Positions 45,318-56,789 of a DNA stretch of 64,000 bases are shown one piece after another. Source of the DNA: Tetradesmus obliquus (taxonomy: Eukaryota > Chlorophyta > Chlorophyceae > Sphaeropleales > Scenedesmaceae); assembly GCA_030272155.1 (NCBI GenBank), contig CP126191.1:186001-250000 (forward strand), given 5' to 3'. The notes beneath the pieces were generated by a model. The model saw only the letters and a program-made list of their open reading frames with translations. It was not told where the DNA came from and did no database searches. The position numbers were made by a program, and so were the translations under genes. Each line of letters opens with the position of its first letter. Positions within the stretch are counted from its first letter, which is position 1.

Positions 45318-48300
45318 ATGACCATGTCGCCAAGCAATCGGCTCGCGTTGTTCGGTGCAGCAGGCATTCCGCTGTCGCTGCTGCTGTTGGCGCGGCTGTT
45401 GCGCCGAAGGAAGAACAAAAAGAAGAGTAAGCCACATTCCGAGGATGGAACGTTGACGAAACGCGCTGGATCCAGGCAGCAGGGCGTCAAGTCTCCTTCT
45501 GGCAGGGTAGGTGGCTGCAGCAGCAGGCTGGACCAAGCACGTGTTGCTGCACGCCTCAAGGCCTATCTCTTGCTATCCGGCGCAAATGCTCCATACGTGC
45601 TGATACAGGATCCACTAGCTACCTGGTGTTGCTGCTGCTGCTCCTGCATCAACACTGAATGCTGTCTGACATTGATACCTGTATGCTCTGCAGTCACGTG
45701 TTGCAGGCGCAACGCCACGGGCTGCCAAGTCCACCACAGCAGATAGCTCAGCAGGAACAGCATCATCTTCAGCAAATGCAGCTGCATTGATGACAGCAAG
45801 TGGGAAGCCTGGCACAGTCAAGCGCCGGGTGGTGAAGACACGCAGCCCCAAGCCTGCAGCTGCCGCAGGTAGTTCAGGGGCTGCAGCTGCAGCAGCAGAT
45901 GCATCCAGCAGCACTGCTGGTCCCTGTGCGCCTGTGGGTTCCAGCTCTGCTGCACCCCAAGCAGCAGCAGCATCACGTCAGCCCAGCAGCAGGGCAGCTG
46001 CAGCAAGCGTGGACTCTACTGCAGCCAGCAGAGCACCAGCCATCGCAACAGCAGCTGGGTTGGAAGGAGCAGCAGCAGCGGCTCCAGCAGCAGCAGCAGC
46101 AGCAGCGCATCCTGTTACCGAGCTAGAGCTTACTGGCAGCAGCTTAACAGCAGCTGCCTTGCATGAGGTCGCCAGCAGCAGACCTATGGAAGCCGCCAGT
46201 GAATGGGTGGCTGCTGAAGCGCCTGCAGCAGAGCAGGCACGCATTGCTGCTGCATCTGTGCTTGAGCAGCCTGCTGCTGCTCCTGCAGCTGCTCCTGCAC
46301 CTGCTGCCAGCGTTCATGCAGCAGCAGCGCCTCCAGCTGTGCAGCGTGAGGCAGCTACTGGGGCTGTTGCTGCCATCGCTGCTGAGGTAGCCAGCGCAGC
46401 AGAGGCACTTCACAGTGCGCCAAACAGCAGCAGCACCGCAGTGGATGCTGCAGCCCCAAGCGAAGCCAGTGCTCAGGAGTCAGCTACTAGCGCTATAACA
46501 GCTGCAGGCAGTTTGGTGCCACCTGAAGCAGCAGCACCAGAGCAGGATGCAGATGCTGCAGCAACAGCTGCAGGTGTGGTGGATGTGGCAGCAGAGCAGG
46601 CTGCATCATCATCAGCAGCCCCGCAGGAAGTTCTACCTGATGCGCCTGTGCAGCAGCAGCAGCAGCAGCAGCAGCGAGCTCAGGAAGTTCAGGAGGCACC
46701 TGCTGTGAGCACTGCGGAGCCAGCTGCCCCTGCAGTACCTGCCCTAGTAGCGAGCACGTCTGCCCAGCATGCAGCAGCAGCAGCACCCGCGGCAGAAGCA
46801 GCTGCAGAGGATGCTGGGGCGGCGCCACCGCCTGCAGCAGCTGACACGCAGAAGCAGGCTGGCCCAGACACCCCCTCCAAGGCCTCGGCAGCAGCTGGCG
46901 ACAAAGACACGCCCGGCAAGGCAGCAGCAGCAGCAGCGTCCACGCCCAGCCGCTCGGTGCGCATGTCGCCTGCAGTGGATGCGGCGGACGCGCAGCGCCG
47001 CAGCAGCCGCTCATCAGCGTCTCCTGCTGGCGGCTCCACCCCCGGCAGCAGCAGCAAGCAGCCGCGGCTGACTGTGGCCGATGTGATCCGGGAGTCCATC
47101 AAGCTGAAGCAGAAGAACGAGCGCCTGAGGCAGCAGCTCAACCTGCGCCCGGAGCGCAGCGAGCGCCGCAGCAGCAGCAGCAGCGGTGGGTCCAACATTC
47201 TGCAGATGCTTGGTGCTGTGAAGATGCTGCCATGCTAGCTGGGGTGCTGCTTACCTAGTGTGTAGCATGCGCTGCAGTATGCATTGCTGTCATGTTGGTG
47301 ACCTTCGTGCTGTGCATTTGTCTTCTCTCTGCCGCCTGGTTGCAACAGGGCGGTCATCAGGGCGGTCAGGCAGCAGCAGTTCGTCTCGCAGCGGCAATGG
47401 CGCCTCCAGCAGCAGCACGGCTGCTGCTGCTGCCGCTGCGCCAGATGCTGGTCAGGACCAGCAGCAGCAGCAGGACACCAAGGACCAAGGCGCAGCAGCT
47501 GGTGGTGCAGCTGCAGCTACTGTTCCGGCTGGGGACACGGCTGGGGATCCCACTGCAGCAGCTCAGCCAGCAGAAGCAGCTGCTGCCATTGCCAGTGCAA
47601 CAGCTGGGGAGGATACAACTTCACCAGCAGCAGTTACAGCAGCTGGGGTTGAAGCAGCTGGATTGGCTGCTGCAGAAGCGACCTCCAGTAGGCCCAGCAG
47701 CAGCAACAATGGCAGCGGCAATGGCAGCAGCAGCAGCAGGCGGGTAGAACGTGGCGAGGGCAGCAGCAGCAGCGGAGGCAGCAGCAGCCGCAGCGCGCTC
47801 AAGCTGTCTGCTGCTGACATCATGCGTGAGATGGCTGGGCTCAAGGCGGAGAACATTGAGATGGTCAAGCTGCTGGCAGCGCAGCTGGCTGAGGTGCGGC
47901 GGGCCTGCAATACCGTAACTATTGTGTGACATATGTGCTGCAGCTGTGTCGTGTCTCTGCAGCTACAGCAGCTGAGGGTGGTGTGAAGCACCATCCAGGG
48001 CTGGTGTGCAGGCCGCAAGTGGTCTGTGCTGGTCATGCCGTAGTGAAGTGCTGGCTGATGGGACCAGGGCTGCAACTGCTTCTGCTTTGGTCAGTGTCTG
48101 TGATGCCCGGCTCAGTGTGCCTCCTTTGCGCTCCTGTCAAACCAACCCAAGTATGCCAAGCGCATCGACGCCGTGGCCTGCTCTCTGCTGTGGCTCTGGC
48201 TTGCATGGCTTGCACTATAATGGCAGTAACAACCACCCGCATGTGCCGCAAACTCATTCCTGCAGGTGCGGGCGCAGAACGCAGAGCTGATGGCGGCCTT

Positions 48301-48913
48301 CCACAGGCGCGAGACGCTGGCGGCGGTGCAGGAGGACCCAGAGGGCGAGCGCTCCTCCAAGGGCGCCAGCGGCGCTGCTGCTGGAGGGTTGCTGGGCGGC
48401 ACTGAGGGCGGCAACAGCACGCCCAACACAGGCAGCGAGCTGGGGGTGAGTACGCAGGGCTGGTGGCACCTGTAGCAAGTTAGGCACGAGTTGTAGGCAA
48501 CAGGCAACAGCACACCCAACACAGGCAGCGAGCGGGGGGTGAGTACGCAGGGCTGGTGGCACCTGTAGCAAGTTAGGCAGGAGTTGTAGGCAACAGGCAA
48601 CAGCACACCCAACACAGGCAGTGAGCTGGGGGTGAGTGCACAGGGTTGCTGGCACCCGTAGCAATTGAGGCAGGTGTTGTAGACGACAGGCGACAGCACA
48701 CCCAACACAGGCAGCGAGCTGGGGGTGAGCGTACGCATGGCTGCTGGCCAGGCCTGCGGAGCACTGACAACTGCAGCGCGCCGCCATGTGCAGCGAGTGT
48801 GACAGGTGTAACAGGCAGCAGCTGCGCGCAGACTGTTGGGTTCGCGGCTGCTGGTATATCCTGAGCTTCACAGCCGTCTGCTCATGTCTATGCTGCTGCT
48901 CACGGTCTTGTGA

Positions 48914-48965
<52 letters not shown>

Positions 48966-49515
48966 GCCAGTCCTTCAAGGACCGTCTGCGGCTGCCAGGC
49001 TTTGGCAGGGCCCCGGGCAGCACTGGGGGCAGCGACGCAGGCAGCTCGCTGCGCAGCGCGCCGGCAGGCATGGGCAGCGGCAGCAAGTCGTCGCGGGGCG
49101 GGCTGTGGCGCTGGGCCAGCGGCGGCAGGTGCGGGGGGAGGCAGCTGGCATGCAGCGTCAGCTGATTGCTGCCGCAGCCTGTGAGTGGTGAAATGGAATA
49201 CGTCACAAGCACAGCACCAGATGCACACGGAAATGCAGGTTGTGCGGACGTCGGCATGTGTTGCAGCACGCCTATCCACGGTCCGCTGTACTTCAACTCT
49301 GCGCAGTCAACCGTTTTTCATCATTGCTGGCTGAGGCCGCTGCTTCCTGTCCTCTGCCTCCTGTGCTTTGTTGCATCTGCTGTTCCTGCAGGCGTGCTGG
49401 CGGCGCCATGACTGCCGACAACGCCTCCATCCCTGACAGCATGGGCTCGCCGCGCAGCAACGCCTCGGTGCCCATAGAGACGCTGGTGGACCTGCTGGAC
49501 TGGGGCGCGCGCTGA
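45318..49515 (+). CDS. Ala/Ser-rich membrane-anchored coiled-coil protein (6 exons, 895 aa)
   Basis: Exons: 45318-45506, 45694-47185, 47349-47893, 48266-48445, 48971-49128, 49392-49515; sum 2688 nt. Residues about 9-27 (ALFGAAGIPLSLLLLARLL) form an N-terminal hydrophobic segment followed by RRRKNKKKS, suggesting a signal anchor with a cytosolic or stromal basic flank. About 450 residues of Ala/Ser/Pro/Glu low complexity follow, encoded by imperfect GCA/GCT triplets. Two related amphipathic segments lie beyond: LTVADVIRESIKLKQKNERL and LSAADIMREMAGLKAENIEM, the latter continuing across the splice into LAEVRAQNAELMAAFHRR, a coiled coil. The C-terminus (VPIETLVDLLDWGAR) is distinctive. No family was recognised. 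It could be a membrane tether or scaffold. Exon 4 has four donor-edge copies in tandem. Confidence 0.72.
48410..48734 (+). repeat. 93-bp tandem repeat containing an exon end and its splice donor, 3.5 copies
   Basis: Units start at 48410, 48503, 48596 and 48689 (period exactly 93 bp). Each contains GGCAACAGCACACCCAACAC, AGGCAGCGAGC and a GGGGTGAG donor. Only the first copy is joined to the upstream exon in the chosen model; later copies are preceded by an in-frame stop. Confidence 0.95.
48917..48963 (+). repeat. (CTG)n microsatellite before exon 5 of the Ala-rich gene
   Basis: About 15 CTG units followed by CCGCCAG, the acceptor of the exon starting at 48971. CTG is on the transcript strand. 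Confidence 0.92.
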
Positions 49516-50847
49516 GCCCCGGGGGCAAAATTTTAGGTTTTATCATTTGGGTTTAGGGACCTGAGGTTTGGGGTGATTGCCTGGTGGACATGCTGGGCTG
49601 AGGCCCGCTCTGAGCCTCAGGGTTGGGTGCAGAAATAGCTGTTCAGTGCAGGGACGTCAGCGTGCATGTCAGGGATGCGCGCAGGCTGCGCGCCAGGGAT
49701 GTTGGGCAGCGTCACACTGGCATGCTGGATGGTGGCTGGATGGTGGCTGGATGGTGGCTGCTTCCTGCCACACAGCTGCTCAGATTGCTGCGAGCTGTTG
49801 ATGCCGTCAGTCTGTGTTGCGTGCTTGCTTTGCTTTGTTGCTTTGTACGCACGTGCACGCATGTGCATGAGCAGCTTGTGCCGTCCACCTTGAGTCGCTA
49901 GCAGCCCTGTGCCATACATACGCTGCTGCGTGCTCAGTGCATGCAGTGGGGCAGCACATGACGAAGCACTTGACGCAGCACATGTGTCGACTAGATTCAT
50001 GCTGTAGCAAGGCTAGGCTAGTGGGTGTATCAGCGGTGTCGACGTAGTAGTTACATTTGCATGGTGTGTGAGCTCTGTCTGCTGTCTTTTGTGTGGCCTG
50101 CTAGTATGTATCATGTCATCAGCTATGCAGCCTATGTCGTGGCGGCCTAACCATAGAGTTGCATACTGCACAAATGTGTACGCTGTCTATGCTTCTCAGC
50201 AGGACGCAACATGCTTTTTGAGGTTACAGGAGCTGTGAGGTTGCGGCAGCTACTTGTATCACTGCAGTGACTGTTGTATCATATTCAACTCATATCAACT
50301 AGAGATGAGGCACTTTTATCACAGTGCTTGGTCTTTTGCTTGGCAGCACGACGTCGGTACAGCCTAGCTGGCAGTCAGTCATGTGCTGAATGTGTTGCTG
50401 CTGTGGGCCCTGATGACGCGGACTGTGTTCAATGAGCCGTCATTGTGGCATCAATGCTGCCTGCCTGCTGTATCGCCCGTTGATGCAGCCTGCACGGACA
50501 CAGCCGCGAGTTGAGTGGGCACTTGGGATGCTGGTGTGAAAGCGCTTACATGGTATGGCGTGCCAGCCAAGAGGATGCACAGCAACTTGTGTGCATTTGT
50601 CTCTTCTGTCGACAGCTTTGCATCATCGGCATGCAGCGCATCACGTACTCGGCGTTTGTGAGCAGTGGTGCACGTTTGCCTGCTGCTGCCACAGCAGGGC
50701 GGTTGTTGGCAGGTGCATGTGACAACATGTGATAACAGTACTAGGGTTGTGCTGGACGGACTCGCTGGGCTTCAGTAAAAGCCTTGCTGCAACTTGACCC
50801 ATACATTTTGCTGTGTTGCAGTGGCAGCTGTTCAAAGTGAACAAAAC
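49516..50847. other. 1.3-kb spacer between the Ala-rich and Cys-rich genes
   Basis: No supportable gene. It contains three tandem GGATGGTGGCT units at about 49728-49760. Base composition from 50000 to 50500 is more AT-rich and free of triplet repeats, as expected for intergenic DNA. Confidence 0.4.
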
Positions 50848-52611
50848 ATGCGGGCCCACACACTCGTTGCAGCGGTGATCTGCTGCTTGGCGGTGGCCTC
50901 CGTGTGCAGGCCTGCAAATGCTCTGAACATACGCTTCCCGAAGCTTGGCGATGACGCTGCCAGCTGCCACAACAGCACTAGCATATCCGAGTGCCACATC
51001 AAGACGAACTGCACCTGGTGCCAGAGCACGCTGTTCCCCAGCGGCTGCTGGGCCACCTCCGAGGCGAAGTTTCTGCCTGGGTGTGAGTCTCACATGCGTG
51101 ATCAGCAGTTGTCGCAGCAGATCCTGTTGCTTGGCAGCTACTGGACGTAGCATATGCCGAGTCACGTTGTTGGGCATACTACGATCAGCCTGTGCATCGT
51201 AGGGGCTGCAAGCTGCATCTACTTTGGTAAACGTTGCGATTAATGTCATCTTGCACCGCCATGCTATGCGCAGCTTCCGGACATGTCACCGGCAGCAGCA
51301 AGAGCAGCAGCAGGAACTCAGGCCCTCAGCCTTGCTGCTGCTAGTAAGTACACTCTAACGCATGTTCTTCGTTTCATTGCTGCAGTTGCCTACCACTGTG
51401 AGGGCGCTCCCAGTCCTGCACAGCCTGTGCTGGGCTGCATGCTGAAGACAGAGGCAGAGTGCAGCGCCAGTGAGCAGTGTGCTTGGTGTGACGGCCTGCT
51501 GGGAGCCAGCTGCTTCAGCAAGGTGAGCCAGCACATGCTGCTGCGTGCAGTATTTGGTAACAGCAGGGGTAGTCCTGATTATGCTTGCACGCCTATGTTG
51601 TGAGCCAGCTGCTTCAGCAAGGTGAGCCAGCACATGCAGATGCGTGCAGTGTTGTGTAACAGCAGTGTCTGTCCTCAATTAACCAGCATCTGTGCCACGC
51701 CTATGTTGTGAGCCAGTACATGCTGCTGCGTGCAGTGTTGTGTAACAGCAGTGTCTGTCCTCAATCAACCAGCAACTATGCTTGCACGTGTATGTTGTGA
51801 GGCAGCTGCCACGCCAGCGTGGCACTGCATCAAACCTTTGCCTGCATCTGCTCCCGACAGGAGTCGGAACACAGTTCATCTGAATGCGTAACAGCCCCTC
51901 TCCCCTGCCGTCTCTGCTTCTGCTGCAGGACCAGGCTCAGATGCTGCCCCCGCGCTTCTACACCTGCAAGGAGACCGGCAAGGACAGCCTCGCTGCACCT
52001 GATGATGAGCCTGCTGCTGCACCTGGCCCTGGCCCCGGCCCAGGCGCGAGCTGCAGCGGCCCCACTGACAGGAAGGCCTGCAGGAAGGTGGCGGGCTGCG
52101 TGTGGTGTGAGGGCAGCTTCGGGCCGGGCAGCTGCTACAGCGAGGTGAGCTGGCGTTGCATGTGCAGGCATGTGTCATGCTTGGGCTGGTTGGGTGGCGC
52201 TGCTAGCGGCATGATAGGATCTTCAGGTTCCGTGAGGTTGTGCAGCTTTTCAACCGCGATGCGAACGGGTGTTGTAAGCACGACAGCTGTAACCACGAGC
52301 TGCTGTTCAGCAGGTGTCAGTAGGGAACCCACGTCAGGACTTCTCTGATTATCAAAAGTGTGGCAGACTTCACATGCTGCCGAGCTTCTGGTAGCAGCTT
52401 GGTAGCGCCGCCTAACATGCCCTGCTTTCACGCAGACATACGCTTGCATGTGCTGCTGGAAAGTCACCGGCTGAGTTGCCACTGCTGCTGCCTGCAGGAC
52501 CAGGCCAAGTACCTGCCAGCGCAGTTCTTCAAGTGCAGCAAGCCAAAGCCATCTGACAGCGACGATGACAGCGAGGATGGAGGCGACGACGCAGCTGTGG
52601 CTGCAGCTTGA
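50848..52611 (+). CDS. Secreted cysteine-rich modular protein (4 exons, 233 aa)
   Basis: Exons: 50848-51082, 51386-51522, 51929-52144, 52498-52611; sum 702 nt. A classical signal peptide (HTLVAAVICCLAVASVCRPANA) covers about residues 3-26. Three Cys-rich modules follow a common plan of C, about eight residues, C, C-x-WC, then a final C-W/F/Y-S/A and a connector ending in LP..F..C: ECHIKTNCTWC, ECSASEQCAWC and ACRKVAGCVWC. The connectors are FLPGFAYHC, MLPPRFYTC and YLPAQFFKC. Introns fall at the same place in each module, so the gene probably grew by exon duplication. The spacing is reminiscent of PSI/EGF-like disulfide modules, but no named family is claimed. The C-terminus is a short acidic tail. 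Likely extracellular or in the secretory lumen; function unknown. Confidence 0.78.
51511..51806 (+). repeat. Tandem copies of a Cys-rich exon end and donor
   Basis: The real exon end (GAGCCAGCTGCTTCAGCAAG then GTGAGCCAGCACATG) at 51513-51540 recurs at 51601-51635 with the donor intact. A third, shortened copy of the intron part starts near 51711. Each block ends with a GCCTATGTTG or GTGTATGTTG string. Period about 95-110 bp. Confidence 0.9.
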
Positions 52612-54073
52612 GCATGCATGACAGCTCCGGGGCAGTGCAAGAGGCCGCATGGGTGCCGCCAGTGCGGCGCTGCCAACAATTCCCTGCTGCTTGAAAATAA
52701 AAAGTGCATCGTTGTTGAAGTTGTTTACGAAGTTGTTTACAAATGGGATTCGTTGGCTCTGCTGGCAGCAAGGGATGAGCACTTGCCTCATTGAATGTTT
52801 CCTGTCATGCTGTGAATGAGTATAGAAGTGAATTTGAGCAGCTGCCAGACACGGCAGAACACACATCACCTGCAGTTGATACAGTTGATGCTGCACAATG
52901 ATGCAGGCCATCTGCCACGTGCAAGTGCTGTTGAACGTAAGACTGACGCATCATGGTTGCTGTCAAAGTGACTGCTGCAGCTTGCTAGGTAACCATGAAT
53001 TATGTGGCTACCCAAAATAATGCACGACTCTGAATCACGCTGAGAAACCCTTCGACCTAGGTCCAGCCACGGTGGCTGCCTCCATGAACCAAGGCAAGCC
53101 AGGAGTGTACGACACCGTGCATACAGGAGTGTGTAGTGCTGCCAGCCTTGCCTGATTGTCATGCAGCCACTTTGCAGTGATGTGTTAGATGCAGCTGATG
53201 ACTCCTTCGACTGTTACTGAGAGCAGCCCATAGCGACAATGCAGCAGAGTTGTGGAAGCCTCAGTCGCTACTGCCAATGCCTTGCTGCAGTAACGTAAAT
53301 TGACGAATTCTAGACAAAGCCAGATCTCAAAGGACGCTGGTAATGTGTATCCGCAACCAAATCGCCTGCCAGTGCAACCGCACAGCCAGATGGGCAGTGC
53401 GTGCAGCAAGCAACAAGCAGCGTGAAGCTGCCTGTAGACAACCTGAGATGACCACATGCCAGCAACACAAAGGAACAAGTACCCCCGGGAAGAGCACGGT
53501 GCTCTTCTTATGCAAACCGCACAGTACAAAGCTGCGCAGGCAGGCAGCTGGACCTCCCAGCTGACATGCATTGACAACGCACAGCTGGCAGCTGAGCGGG
53601 CAGCGTGCATGAGAGCAGCTGCCTGTCTAGCAGATGGGTTCAGCCAGCCTGGCGTGGAGCTGCATTGCCAATATCGCGGCAACAGCATTGCTGCTGTAGC
53701 ATGATAAGCACACCAGCTATGATTGTATGCATGGCATGCATGTGAGGGCCAAAACGCAACAACCGACTGCGTCTCTCAAAGCTCCATGTTTACAGCATGA
53801 CGTGTAGCACTCACCAGTGTCGACGCTGTGACAGTCTGCACATCAGCAACCATGGACAGCTGTCATTCAGCCGCAACATTTTGTCTGCCCCAGGTCATCA
53901 TCCAAACTCAAGCTTTTTACAGTGCTGCAACACCCAAGCCCAGCAGCTGCTGCCATAATATTGTTCTCTGGCAGCTGCTGTGACGGCTCTCAGGTCTTGC
54001 TTCAGCCAGACATTGGATAGTTGCTGCCGCCGGTGTAACTGCTGCCACCCTGTGGGGGATACAGAAAATCATT
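52612..54073. other. Spacer between convergent genes 11 and 12
   Basis: About 1.46 kb between the plus-strand Cys-rich gene and the minus-strand L18a-like gene. AATAAAAAG near 52695 and GTTGTTTAC repeats at 52720-52742 probably belong to the 3' UTR. No further gene is supported. Confidence 0.4.
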
Positions 54074-55093
54074 CTAGATTTTGCTGATGCGGCCGTCCCT
54101 TGCTGCGTTTGCCATTATGCTCAGGGGGATGGCCACTGCCAGCACCACCACCACCACGCTGATTGCGATCATGATGCCGCTGGCGATCGCTGCGCGCCTG
54201 TCGTGCCTGTTCTTGGAGCAGAAGGGCAGCAGCACGCCCACCACCCAGCAGATGGGGAACAGCCAGCCGATCTGCAGCGCAGCAGGAGTCAAGACAGCGG
54301 GACATGCGCAGCACAGTCGATGACAGCTGGAGAGGAATCAGATGCCGATAAAAGCATTGAAGCTGGCATGCATGAAGTTCAAACCAATGGTGATTGAGGT
54401 CAATGATCTGCTGGCAGGGTGTTAAAGAGGGTGCCCCAGCAGCGCAACTTGCTTCCGTGCACACAGTGCAGCGCAGAATGTGCCTGCTGCAGCTGCTGCT
54501 GCTTTTCGTGCTGTGCTCCACACGCAGAACTGCTATGGCTTGCAAAGCTTAGACTGTTCCTAAGCCGCAGCTCTCAGCTGCAGTGTGCCAGAGCCTCCCG
54601 CTCAACTAAAAACGAGTCCGAATAATGAGCCGCAGTGTGCCGCTGCAGTGAGCAGCAGCTAGCTGACACTGAGAAGCCTCACCCCAAACAGCACCCAGCC
54701 CACTGTGCAGCATCCGCACGGCTCCTGGTTCAGCAGTGCTGGGCTGCCTTGCACGGGCGCTGCTGCAACTGAAATGGGCTGCATGTGGTGCCCATGGGCT
54801 GCTGCTGCTGGGTACCCCGTTACAGCAACCCTAGGCACAGGCGCAGGTGGGTATGCATGCGGCGGTGCTGCATACTGCTGCGGAGGGTACGGCGGGTAGG
54901 CTGGTGCTGCATATGCGGAGCTGCTGCTAGGTCCTGCTGGGTTTTGATACGGTGGAGCCACTGCTGGGTAATAGTGTTGCCCTGTGGGACCAGCCACGGG
55001 CGAGGCTGCCGGCCCAGGCCCAGGCAGCTGCGAGTAGCCAGCTGCTGCTGCTGCTTCCTGCTGCTTCTGCTGCTCGTAAGAAAACGGAGCCAT
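54074..55093 (-). CDS. Pro-rich L18a-like small membrane protein A (2 exons, 202 aa)
   Basis: Exons: 54683-55093 and 54074-54271; sum 609 nt. The N-terminal about 120 residues are rich in Pro, Tyr, Ala and Gln (for example YPPYPPQQYAAPPHAYPPAP). A compact C-terminal domain follows: EPCGCCTVGWVLFG then IGWLFPICWVVGVLLPFC, KNRHDRRAAIAS and a second hydrophobic helix IMIAISVVVVVLAVAI. This Cys-x-Cys, GWxLF, hydrophobic hairpin matches the membrane domain found in plant 60S ribosomal protein L18a-like proteins, which are not ribosomal proteins themselves. Function in plants is poorly known. A paralog with the same intron position lies at 59732-61138. ATG 55093 is the first in-frame ATG. Confidence 0.75.
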
Positions 55094-56432
55094 GACAGGC
55101 TGGTACAAATACTATAACAAACAACGGTTATGGAGGGTTTTCAATCATACAACAGCACACGAGATAGCACAGCCTGCAGGCGATACTTTCGCAGTATTCC
55201 AGTCCGCTTCCGACGTTTCTTGCCCTATACGTGCAGTGGTTCGCTGACTATCATATGTTTAATTGAAAGTCGCTGTGCTGGATAAAGTTCGGCCACGCAT
55301 ACCTGGATGTGACGTCGCGTGGTTGACCTTCTCATGACCAACCCAACTGGAGACATGGCAGCATGTGCATTCAGTCGCCAGGCCATTGCAGCAGATCAGT
55401 GCACGGCCATAATGACCGGATAGGTTCTCTCAAGCTCATGCCAAGCTGAAAGCACACGTAGGCTGTTGGACAGCCTGAGTCAAGGCTGTTGTACTTGCAG
55501 GAGCGCTGCGCTTATTCATGGTTGAATCAGTTCAGGTCATGGTGCCTTGCATCAGCTGCCTGAGTCTGGTGAAAGCGATCATGTCTGTCACAACAGCATC
55601 TGCATGATATCATGCCTCAAACTTGGCGTCGATGCCACTTTGTAGCACAACAACACTTTCTGCTTCTGTGTTCAGTCACTATGGACGCCCACACCGCGCC
55701 CCATTTTACAATAAAATTGGCAGGTGAAACTGTGCATGCACAGCATGCACAGCCTCCAGGTCAAACCTTGCCGAAACCACACGATACACTTGAAGAGCTC
55801 CGGCGGCTGTCACAGCAGCAAACCTACAGTGCCCTGATAGACAAGCGCTGTCAGTGCGGAAAAGCAAAGGGTGACACTCCAGATTGCCCACAAGGCATAA
55901 GCGCATTCTGGCACAAGGCCGGGGCCCTACTGCCCCACACATGACGTTTGGACCATACATGTTTGAGATACAGTCAGCGTTTAAGTCAACACTCGTTTTG
56001 AAGCCAGATGTAATAAAACAAACATGCAACCGAATAATCAAACTCATCATGAGCTGCCAGCTCATGAGCTGCGGCAGCACCATAACAAGCAGCACCAACA
56101 TGCATACCCCATTCCTGCCTGTGACGCCTGGTTGCACAAAGCAGATGGTGTGTGGTTGATCACAACAGCTGTTTGAGTACTCATTTGAAAATCAAATAAC
56201 GTATGTCACATCCAGATGTTTCAGCATCTGTACTCATGCTGACCAGCAGCCTTCCATCACTGAATGACCAAGACATCACTGGCTGATCAAGCCACCATGA
56301 CCGATGCCGCAAACACTTGGATTCAAAGCATCATAGAGTTGCATGCACATGCAAAACACCCGCATTGAACACAGCCGCACCGCAGCCGTCCATCAGGCTG
56401 CACCTGCAGGTTGAGGTTGAGGCGCCAAGCCT
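55094..56432. other. Spacer between L18a-like A and the dirigent-like gene
   Basis: About 1.34 kb. It holds the promoter of the L18a-like gene and the 3' UTR of the dirigent-like gene, plus one doubtful small plus-strand frame listed separately. Confidence 0.4.
55681..55944 (+). CDS. Possible small unknown protein (87 aa)
   Basis: An uninterrupted frame from ATG 55681 to TGA 55944. The translation is hydrophilic and not repeat-derived (for example LEELRRLSQQQTYSALIDKR, then CQCGKAKGDTPDC). There is no signal peptide and no recognised domain. It may be a single-exon gene, a gene remnant or chance; the frame antisense to it is also open, which lowers confidence. Confidence 0.22.
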   Translation: MDAHTAPHFTIKLAGETVHAQHAQPPGQTLPKPHDTLEELRRLSQQQTYSALIDKRCQCGKAKGDTPDCPQGISAFWHKAGALLPHT

Positions 56433-56740
56433 TCACAGCTTGTTGTTAGGCACGTAGATGGTGATGTCAGCAACAGACACAGTGTTGCTGCTCAGCGCGC
56501 CAGACCTATCAGTGAAGGAGCCGTATGCGCCCAGGAACTGCCCAGTGCCGCCAGTCACTGCCATGTCGCTGTCAGTGATGGACAGCGTGGCAGGGGACAC
56601 CTGGCTATTGCCGGTCACGGTGAGCGCGTCATCATTGTTGGGGCCGAACTCAAAGACATGGGTCTCGATGATGTTGAGGGTGTCGGTGGGGCCGGCGGGC
56701 TGCGTGGTGGCGATGCCGGAGACCTCAAAGGTGCCAGTCT

Positions 56741-56789
<49 letters not shown>

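Noticed and set aside
52135..52911. 258-codon minus-strand frame across the last intron and exon of the Cys-rich gene
   Set aside because: It is antisense to a well-supported exon with signal-peptide-bearing upstream exons, and its composition shows no domain.
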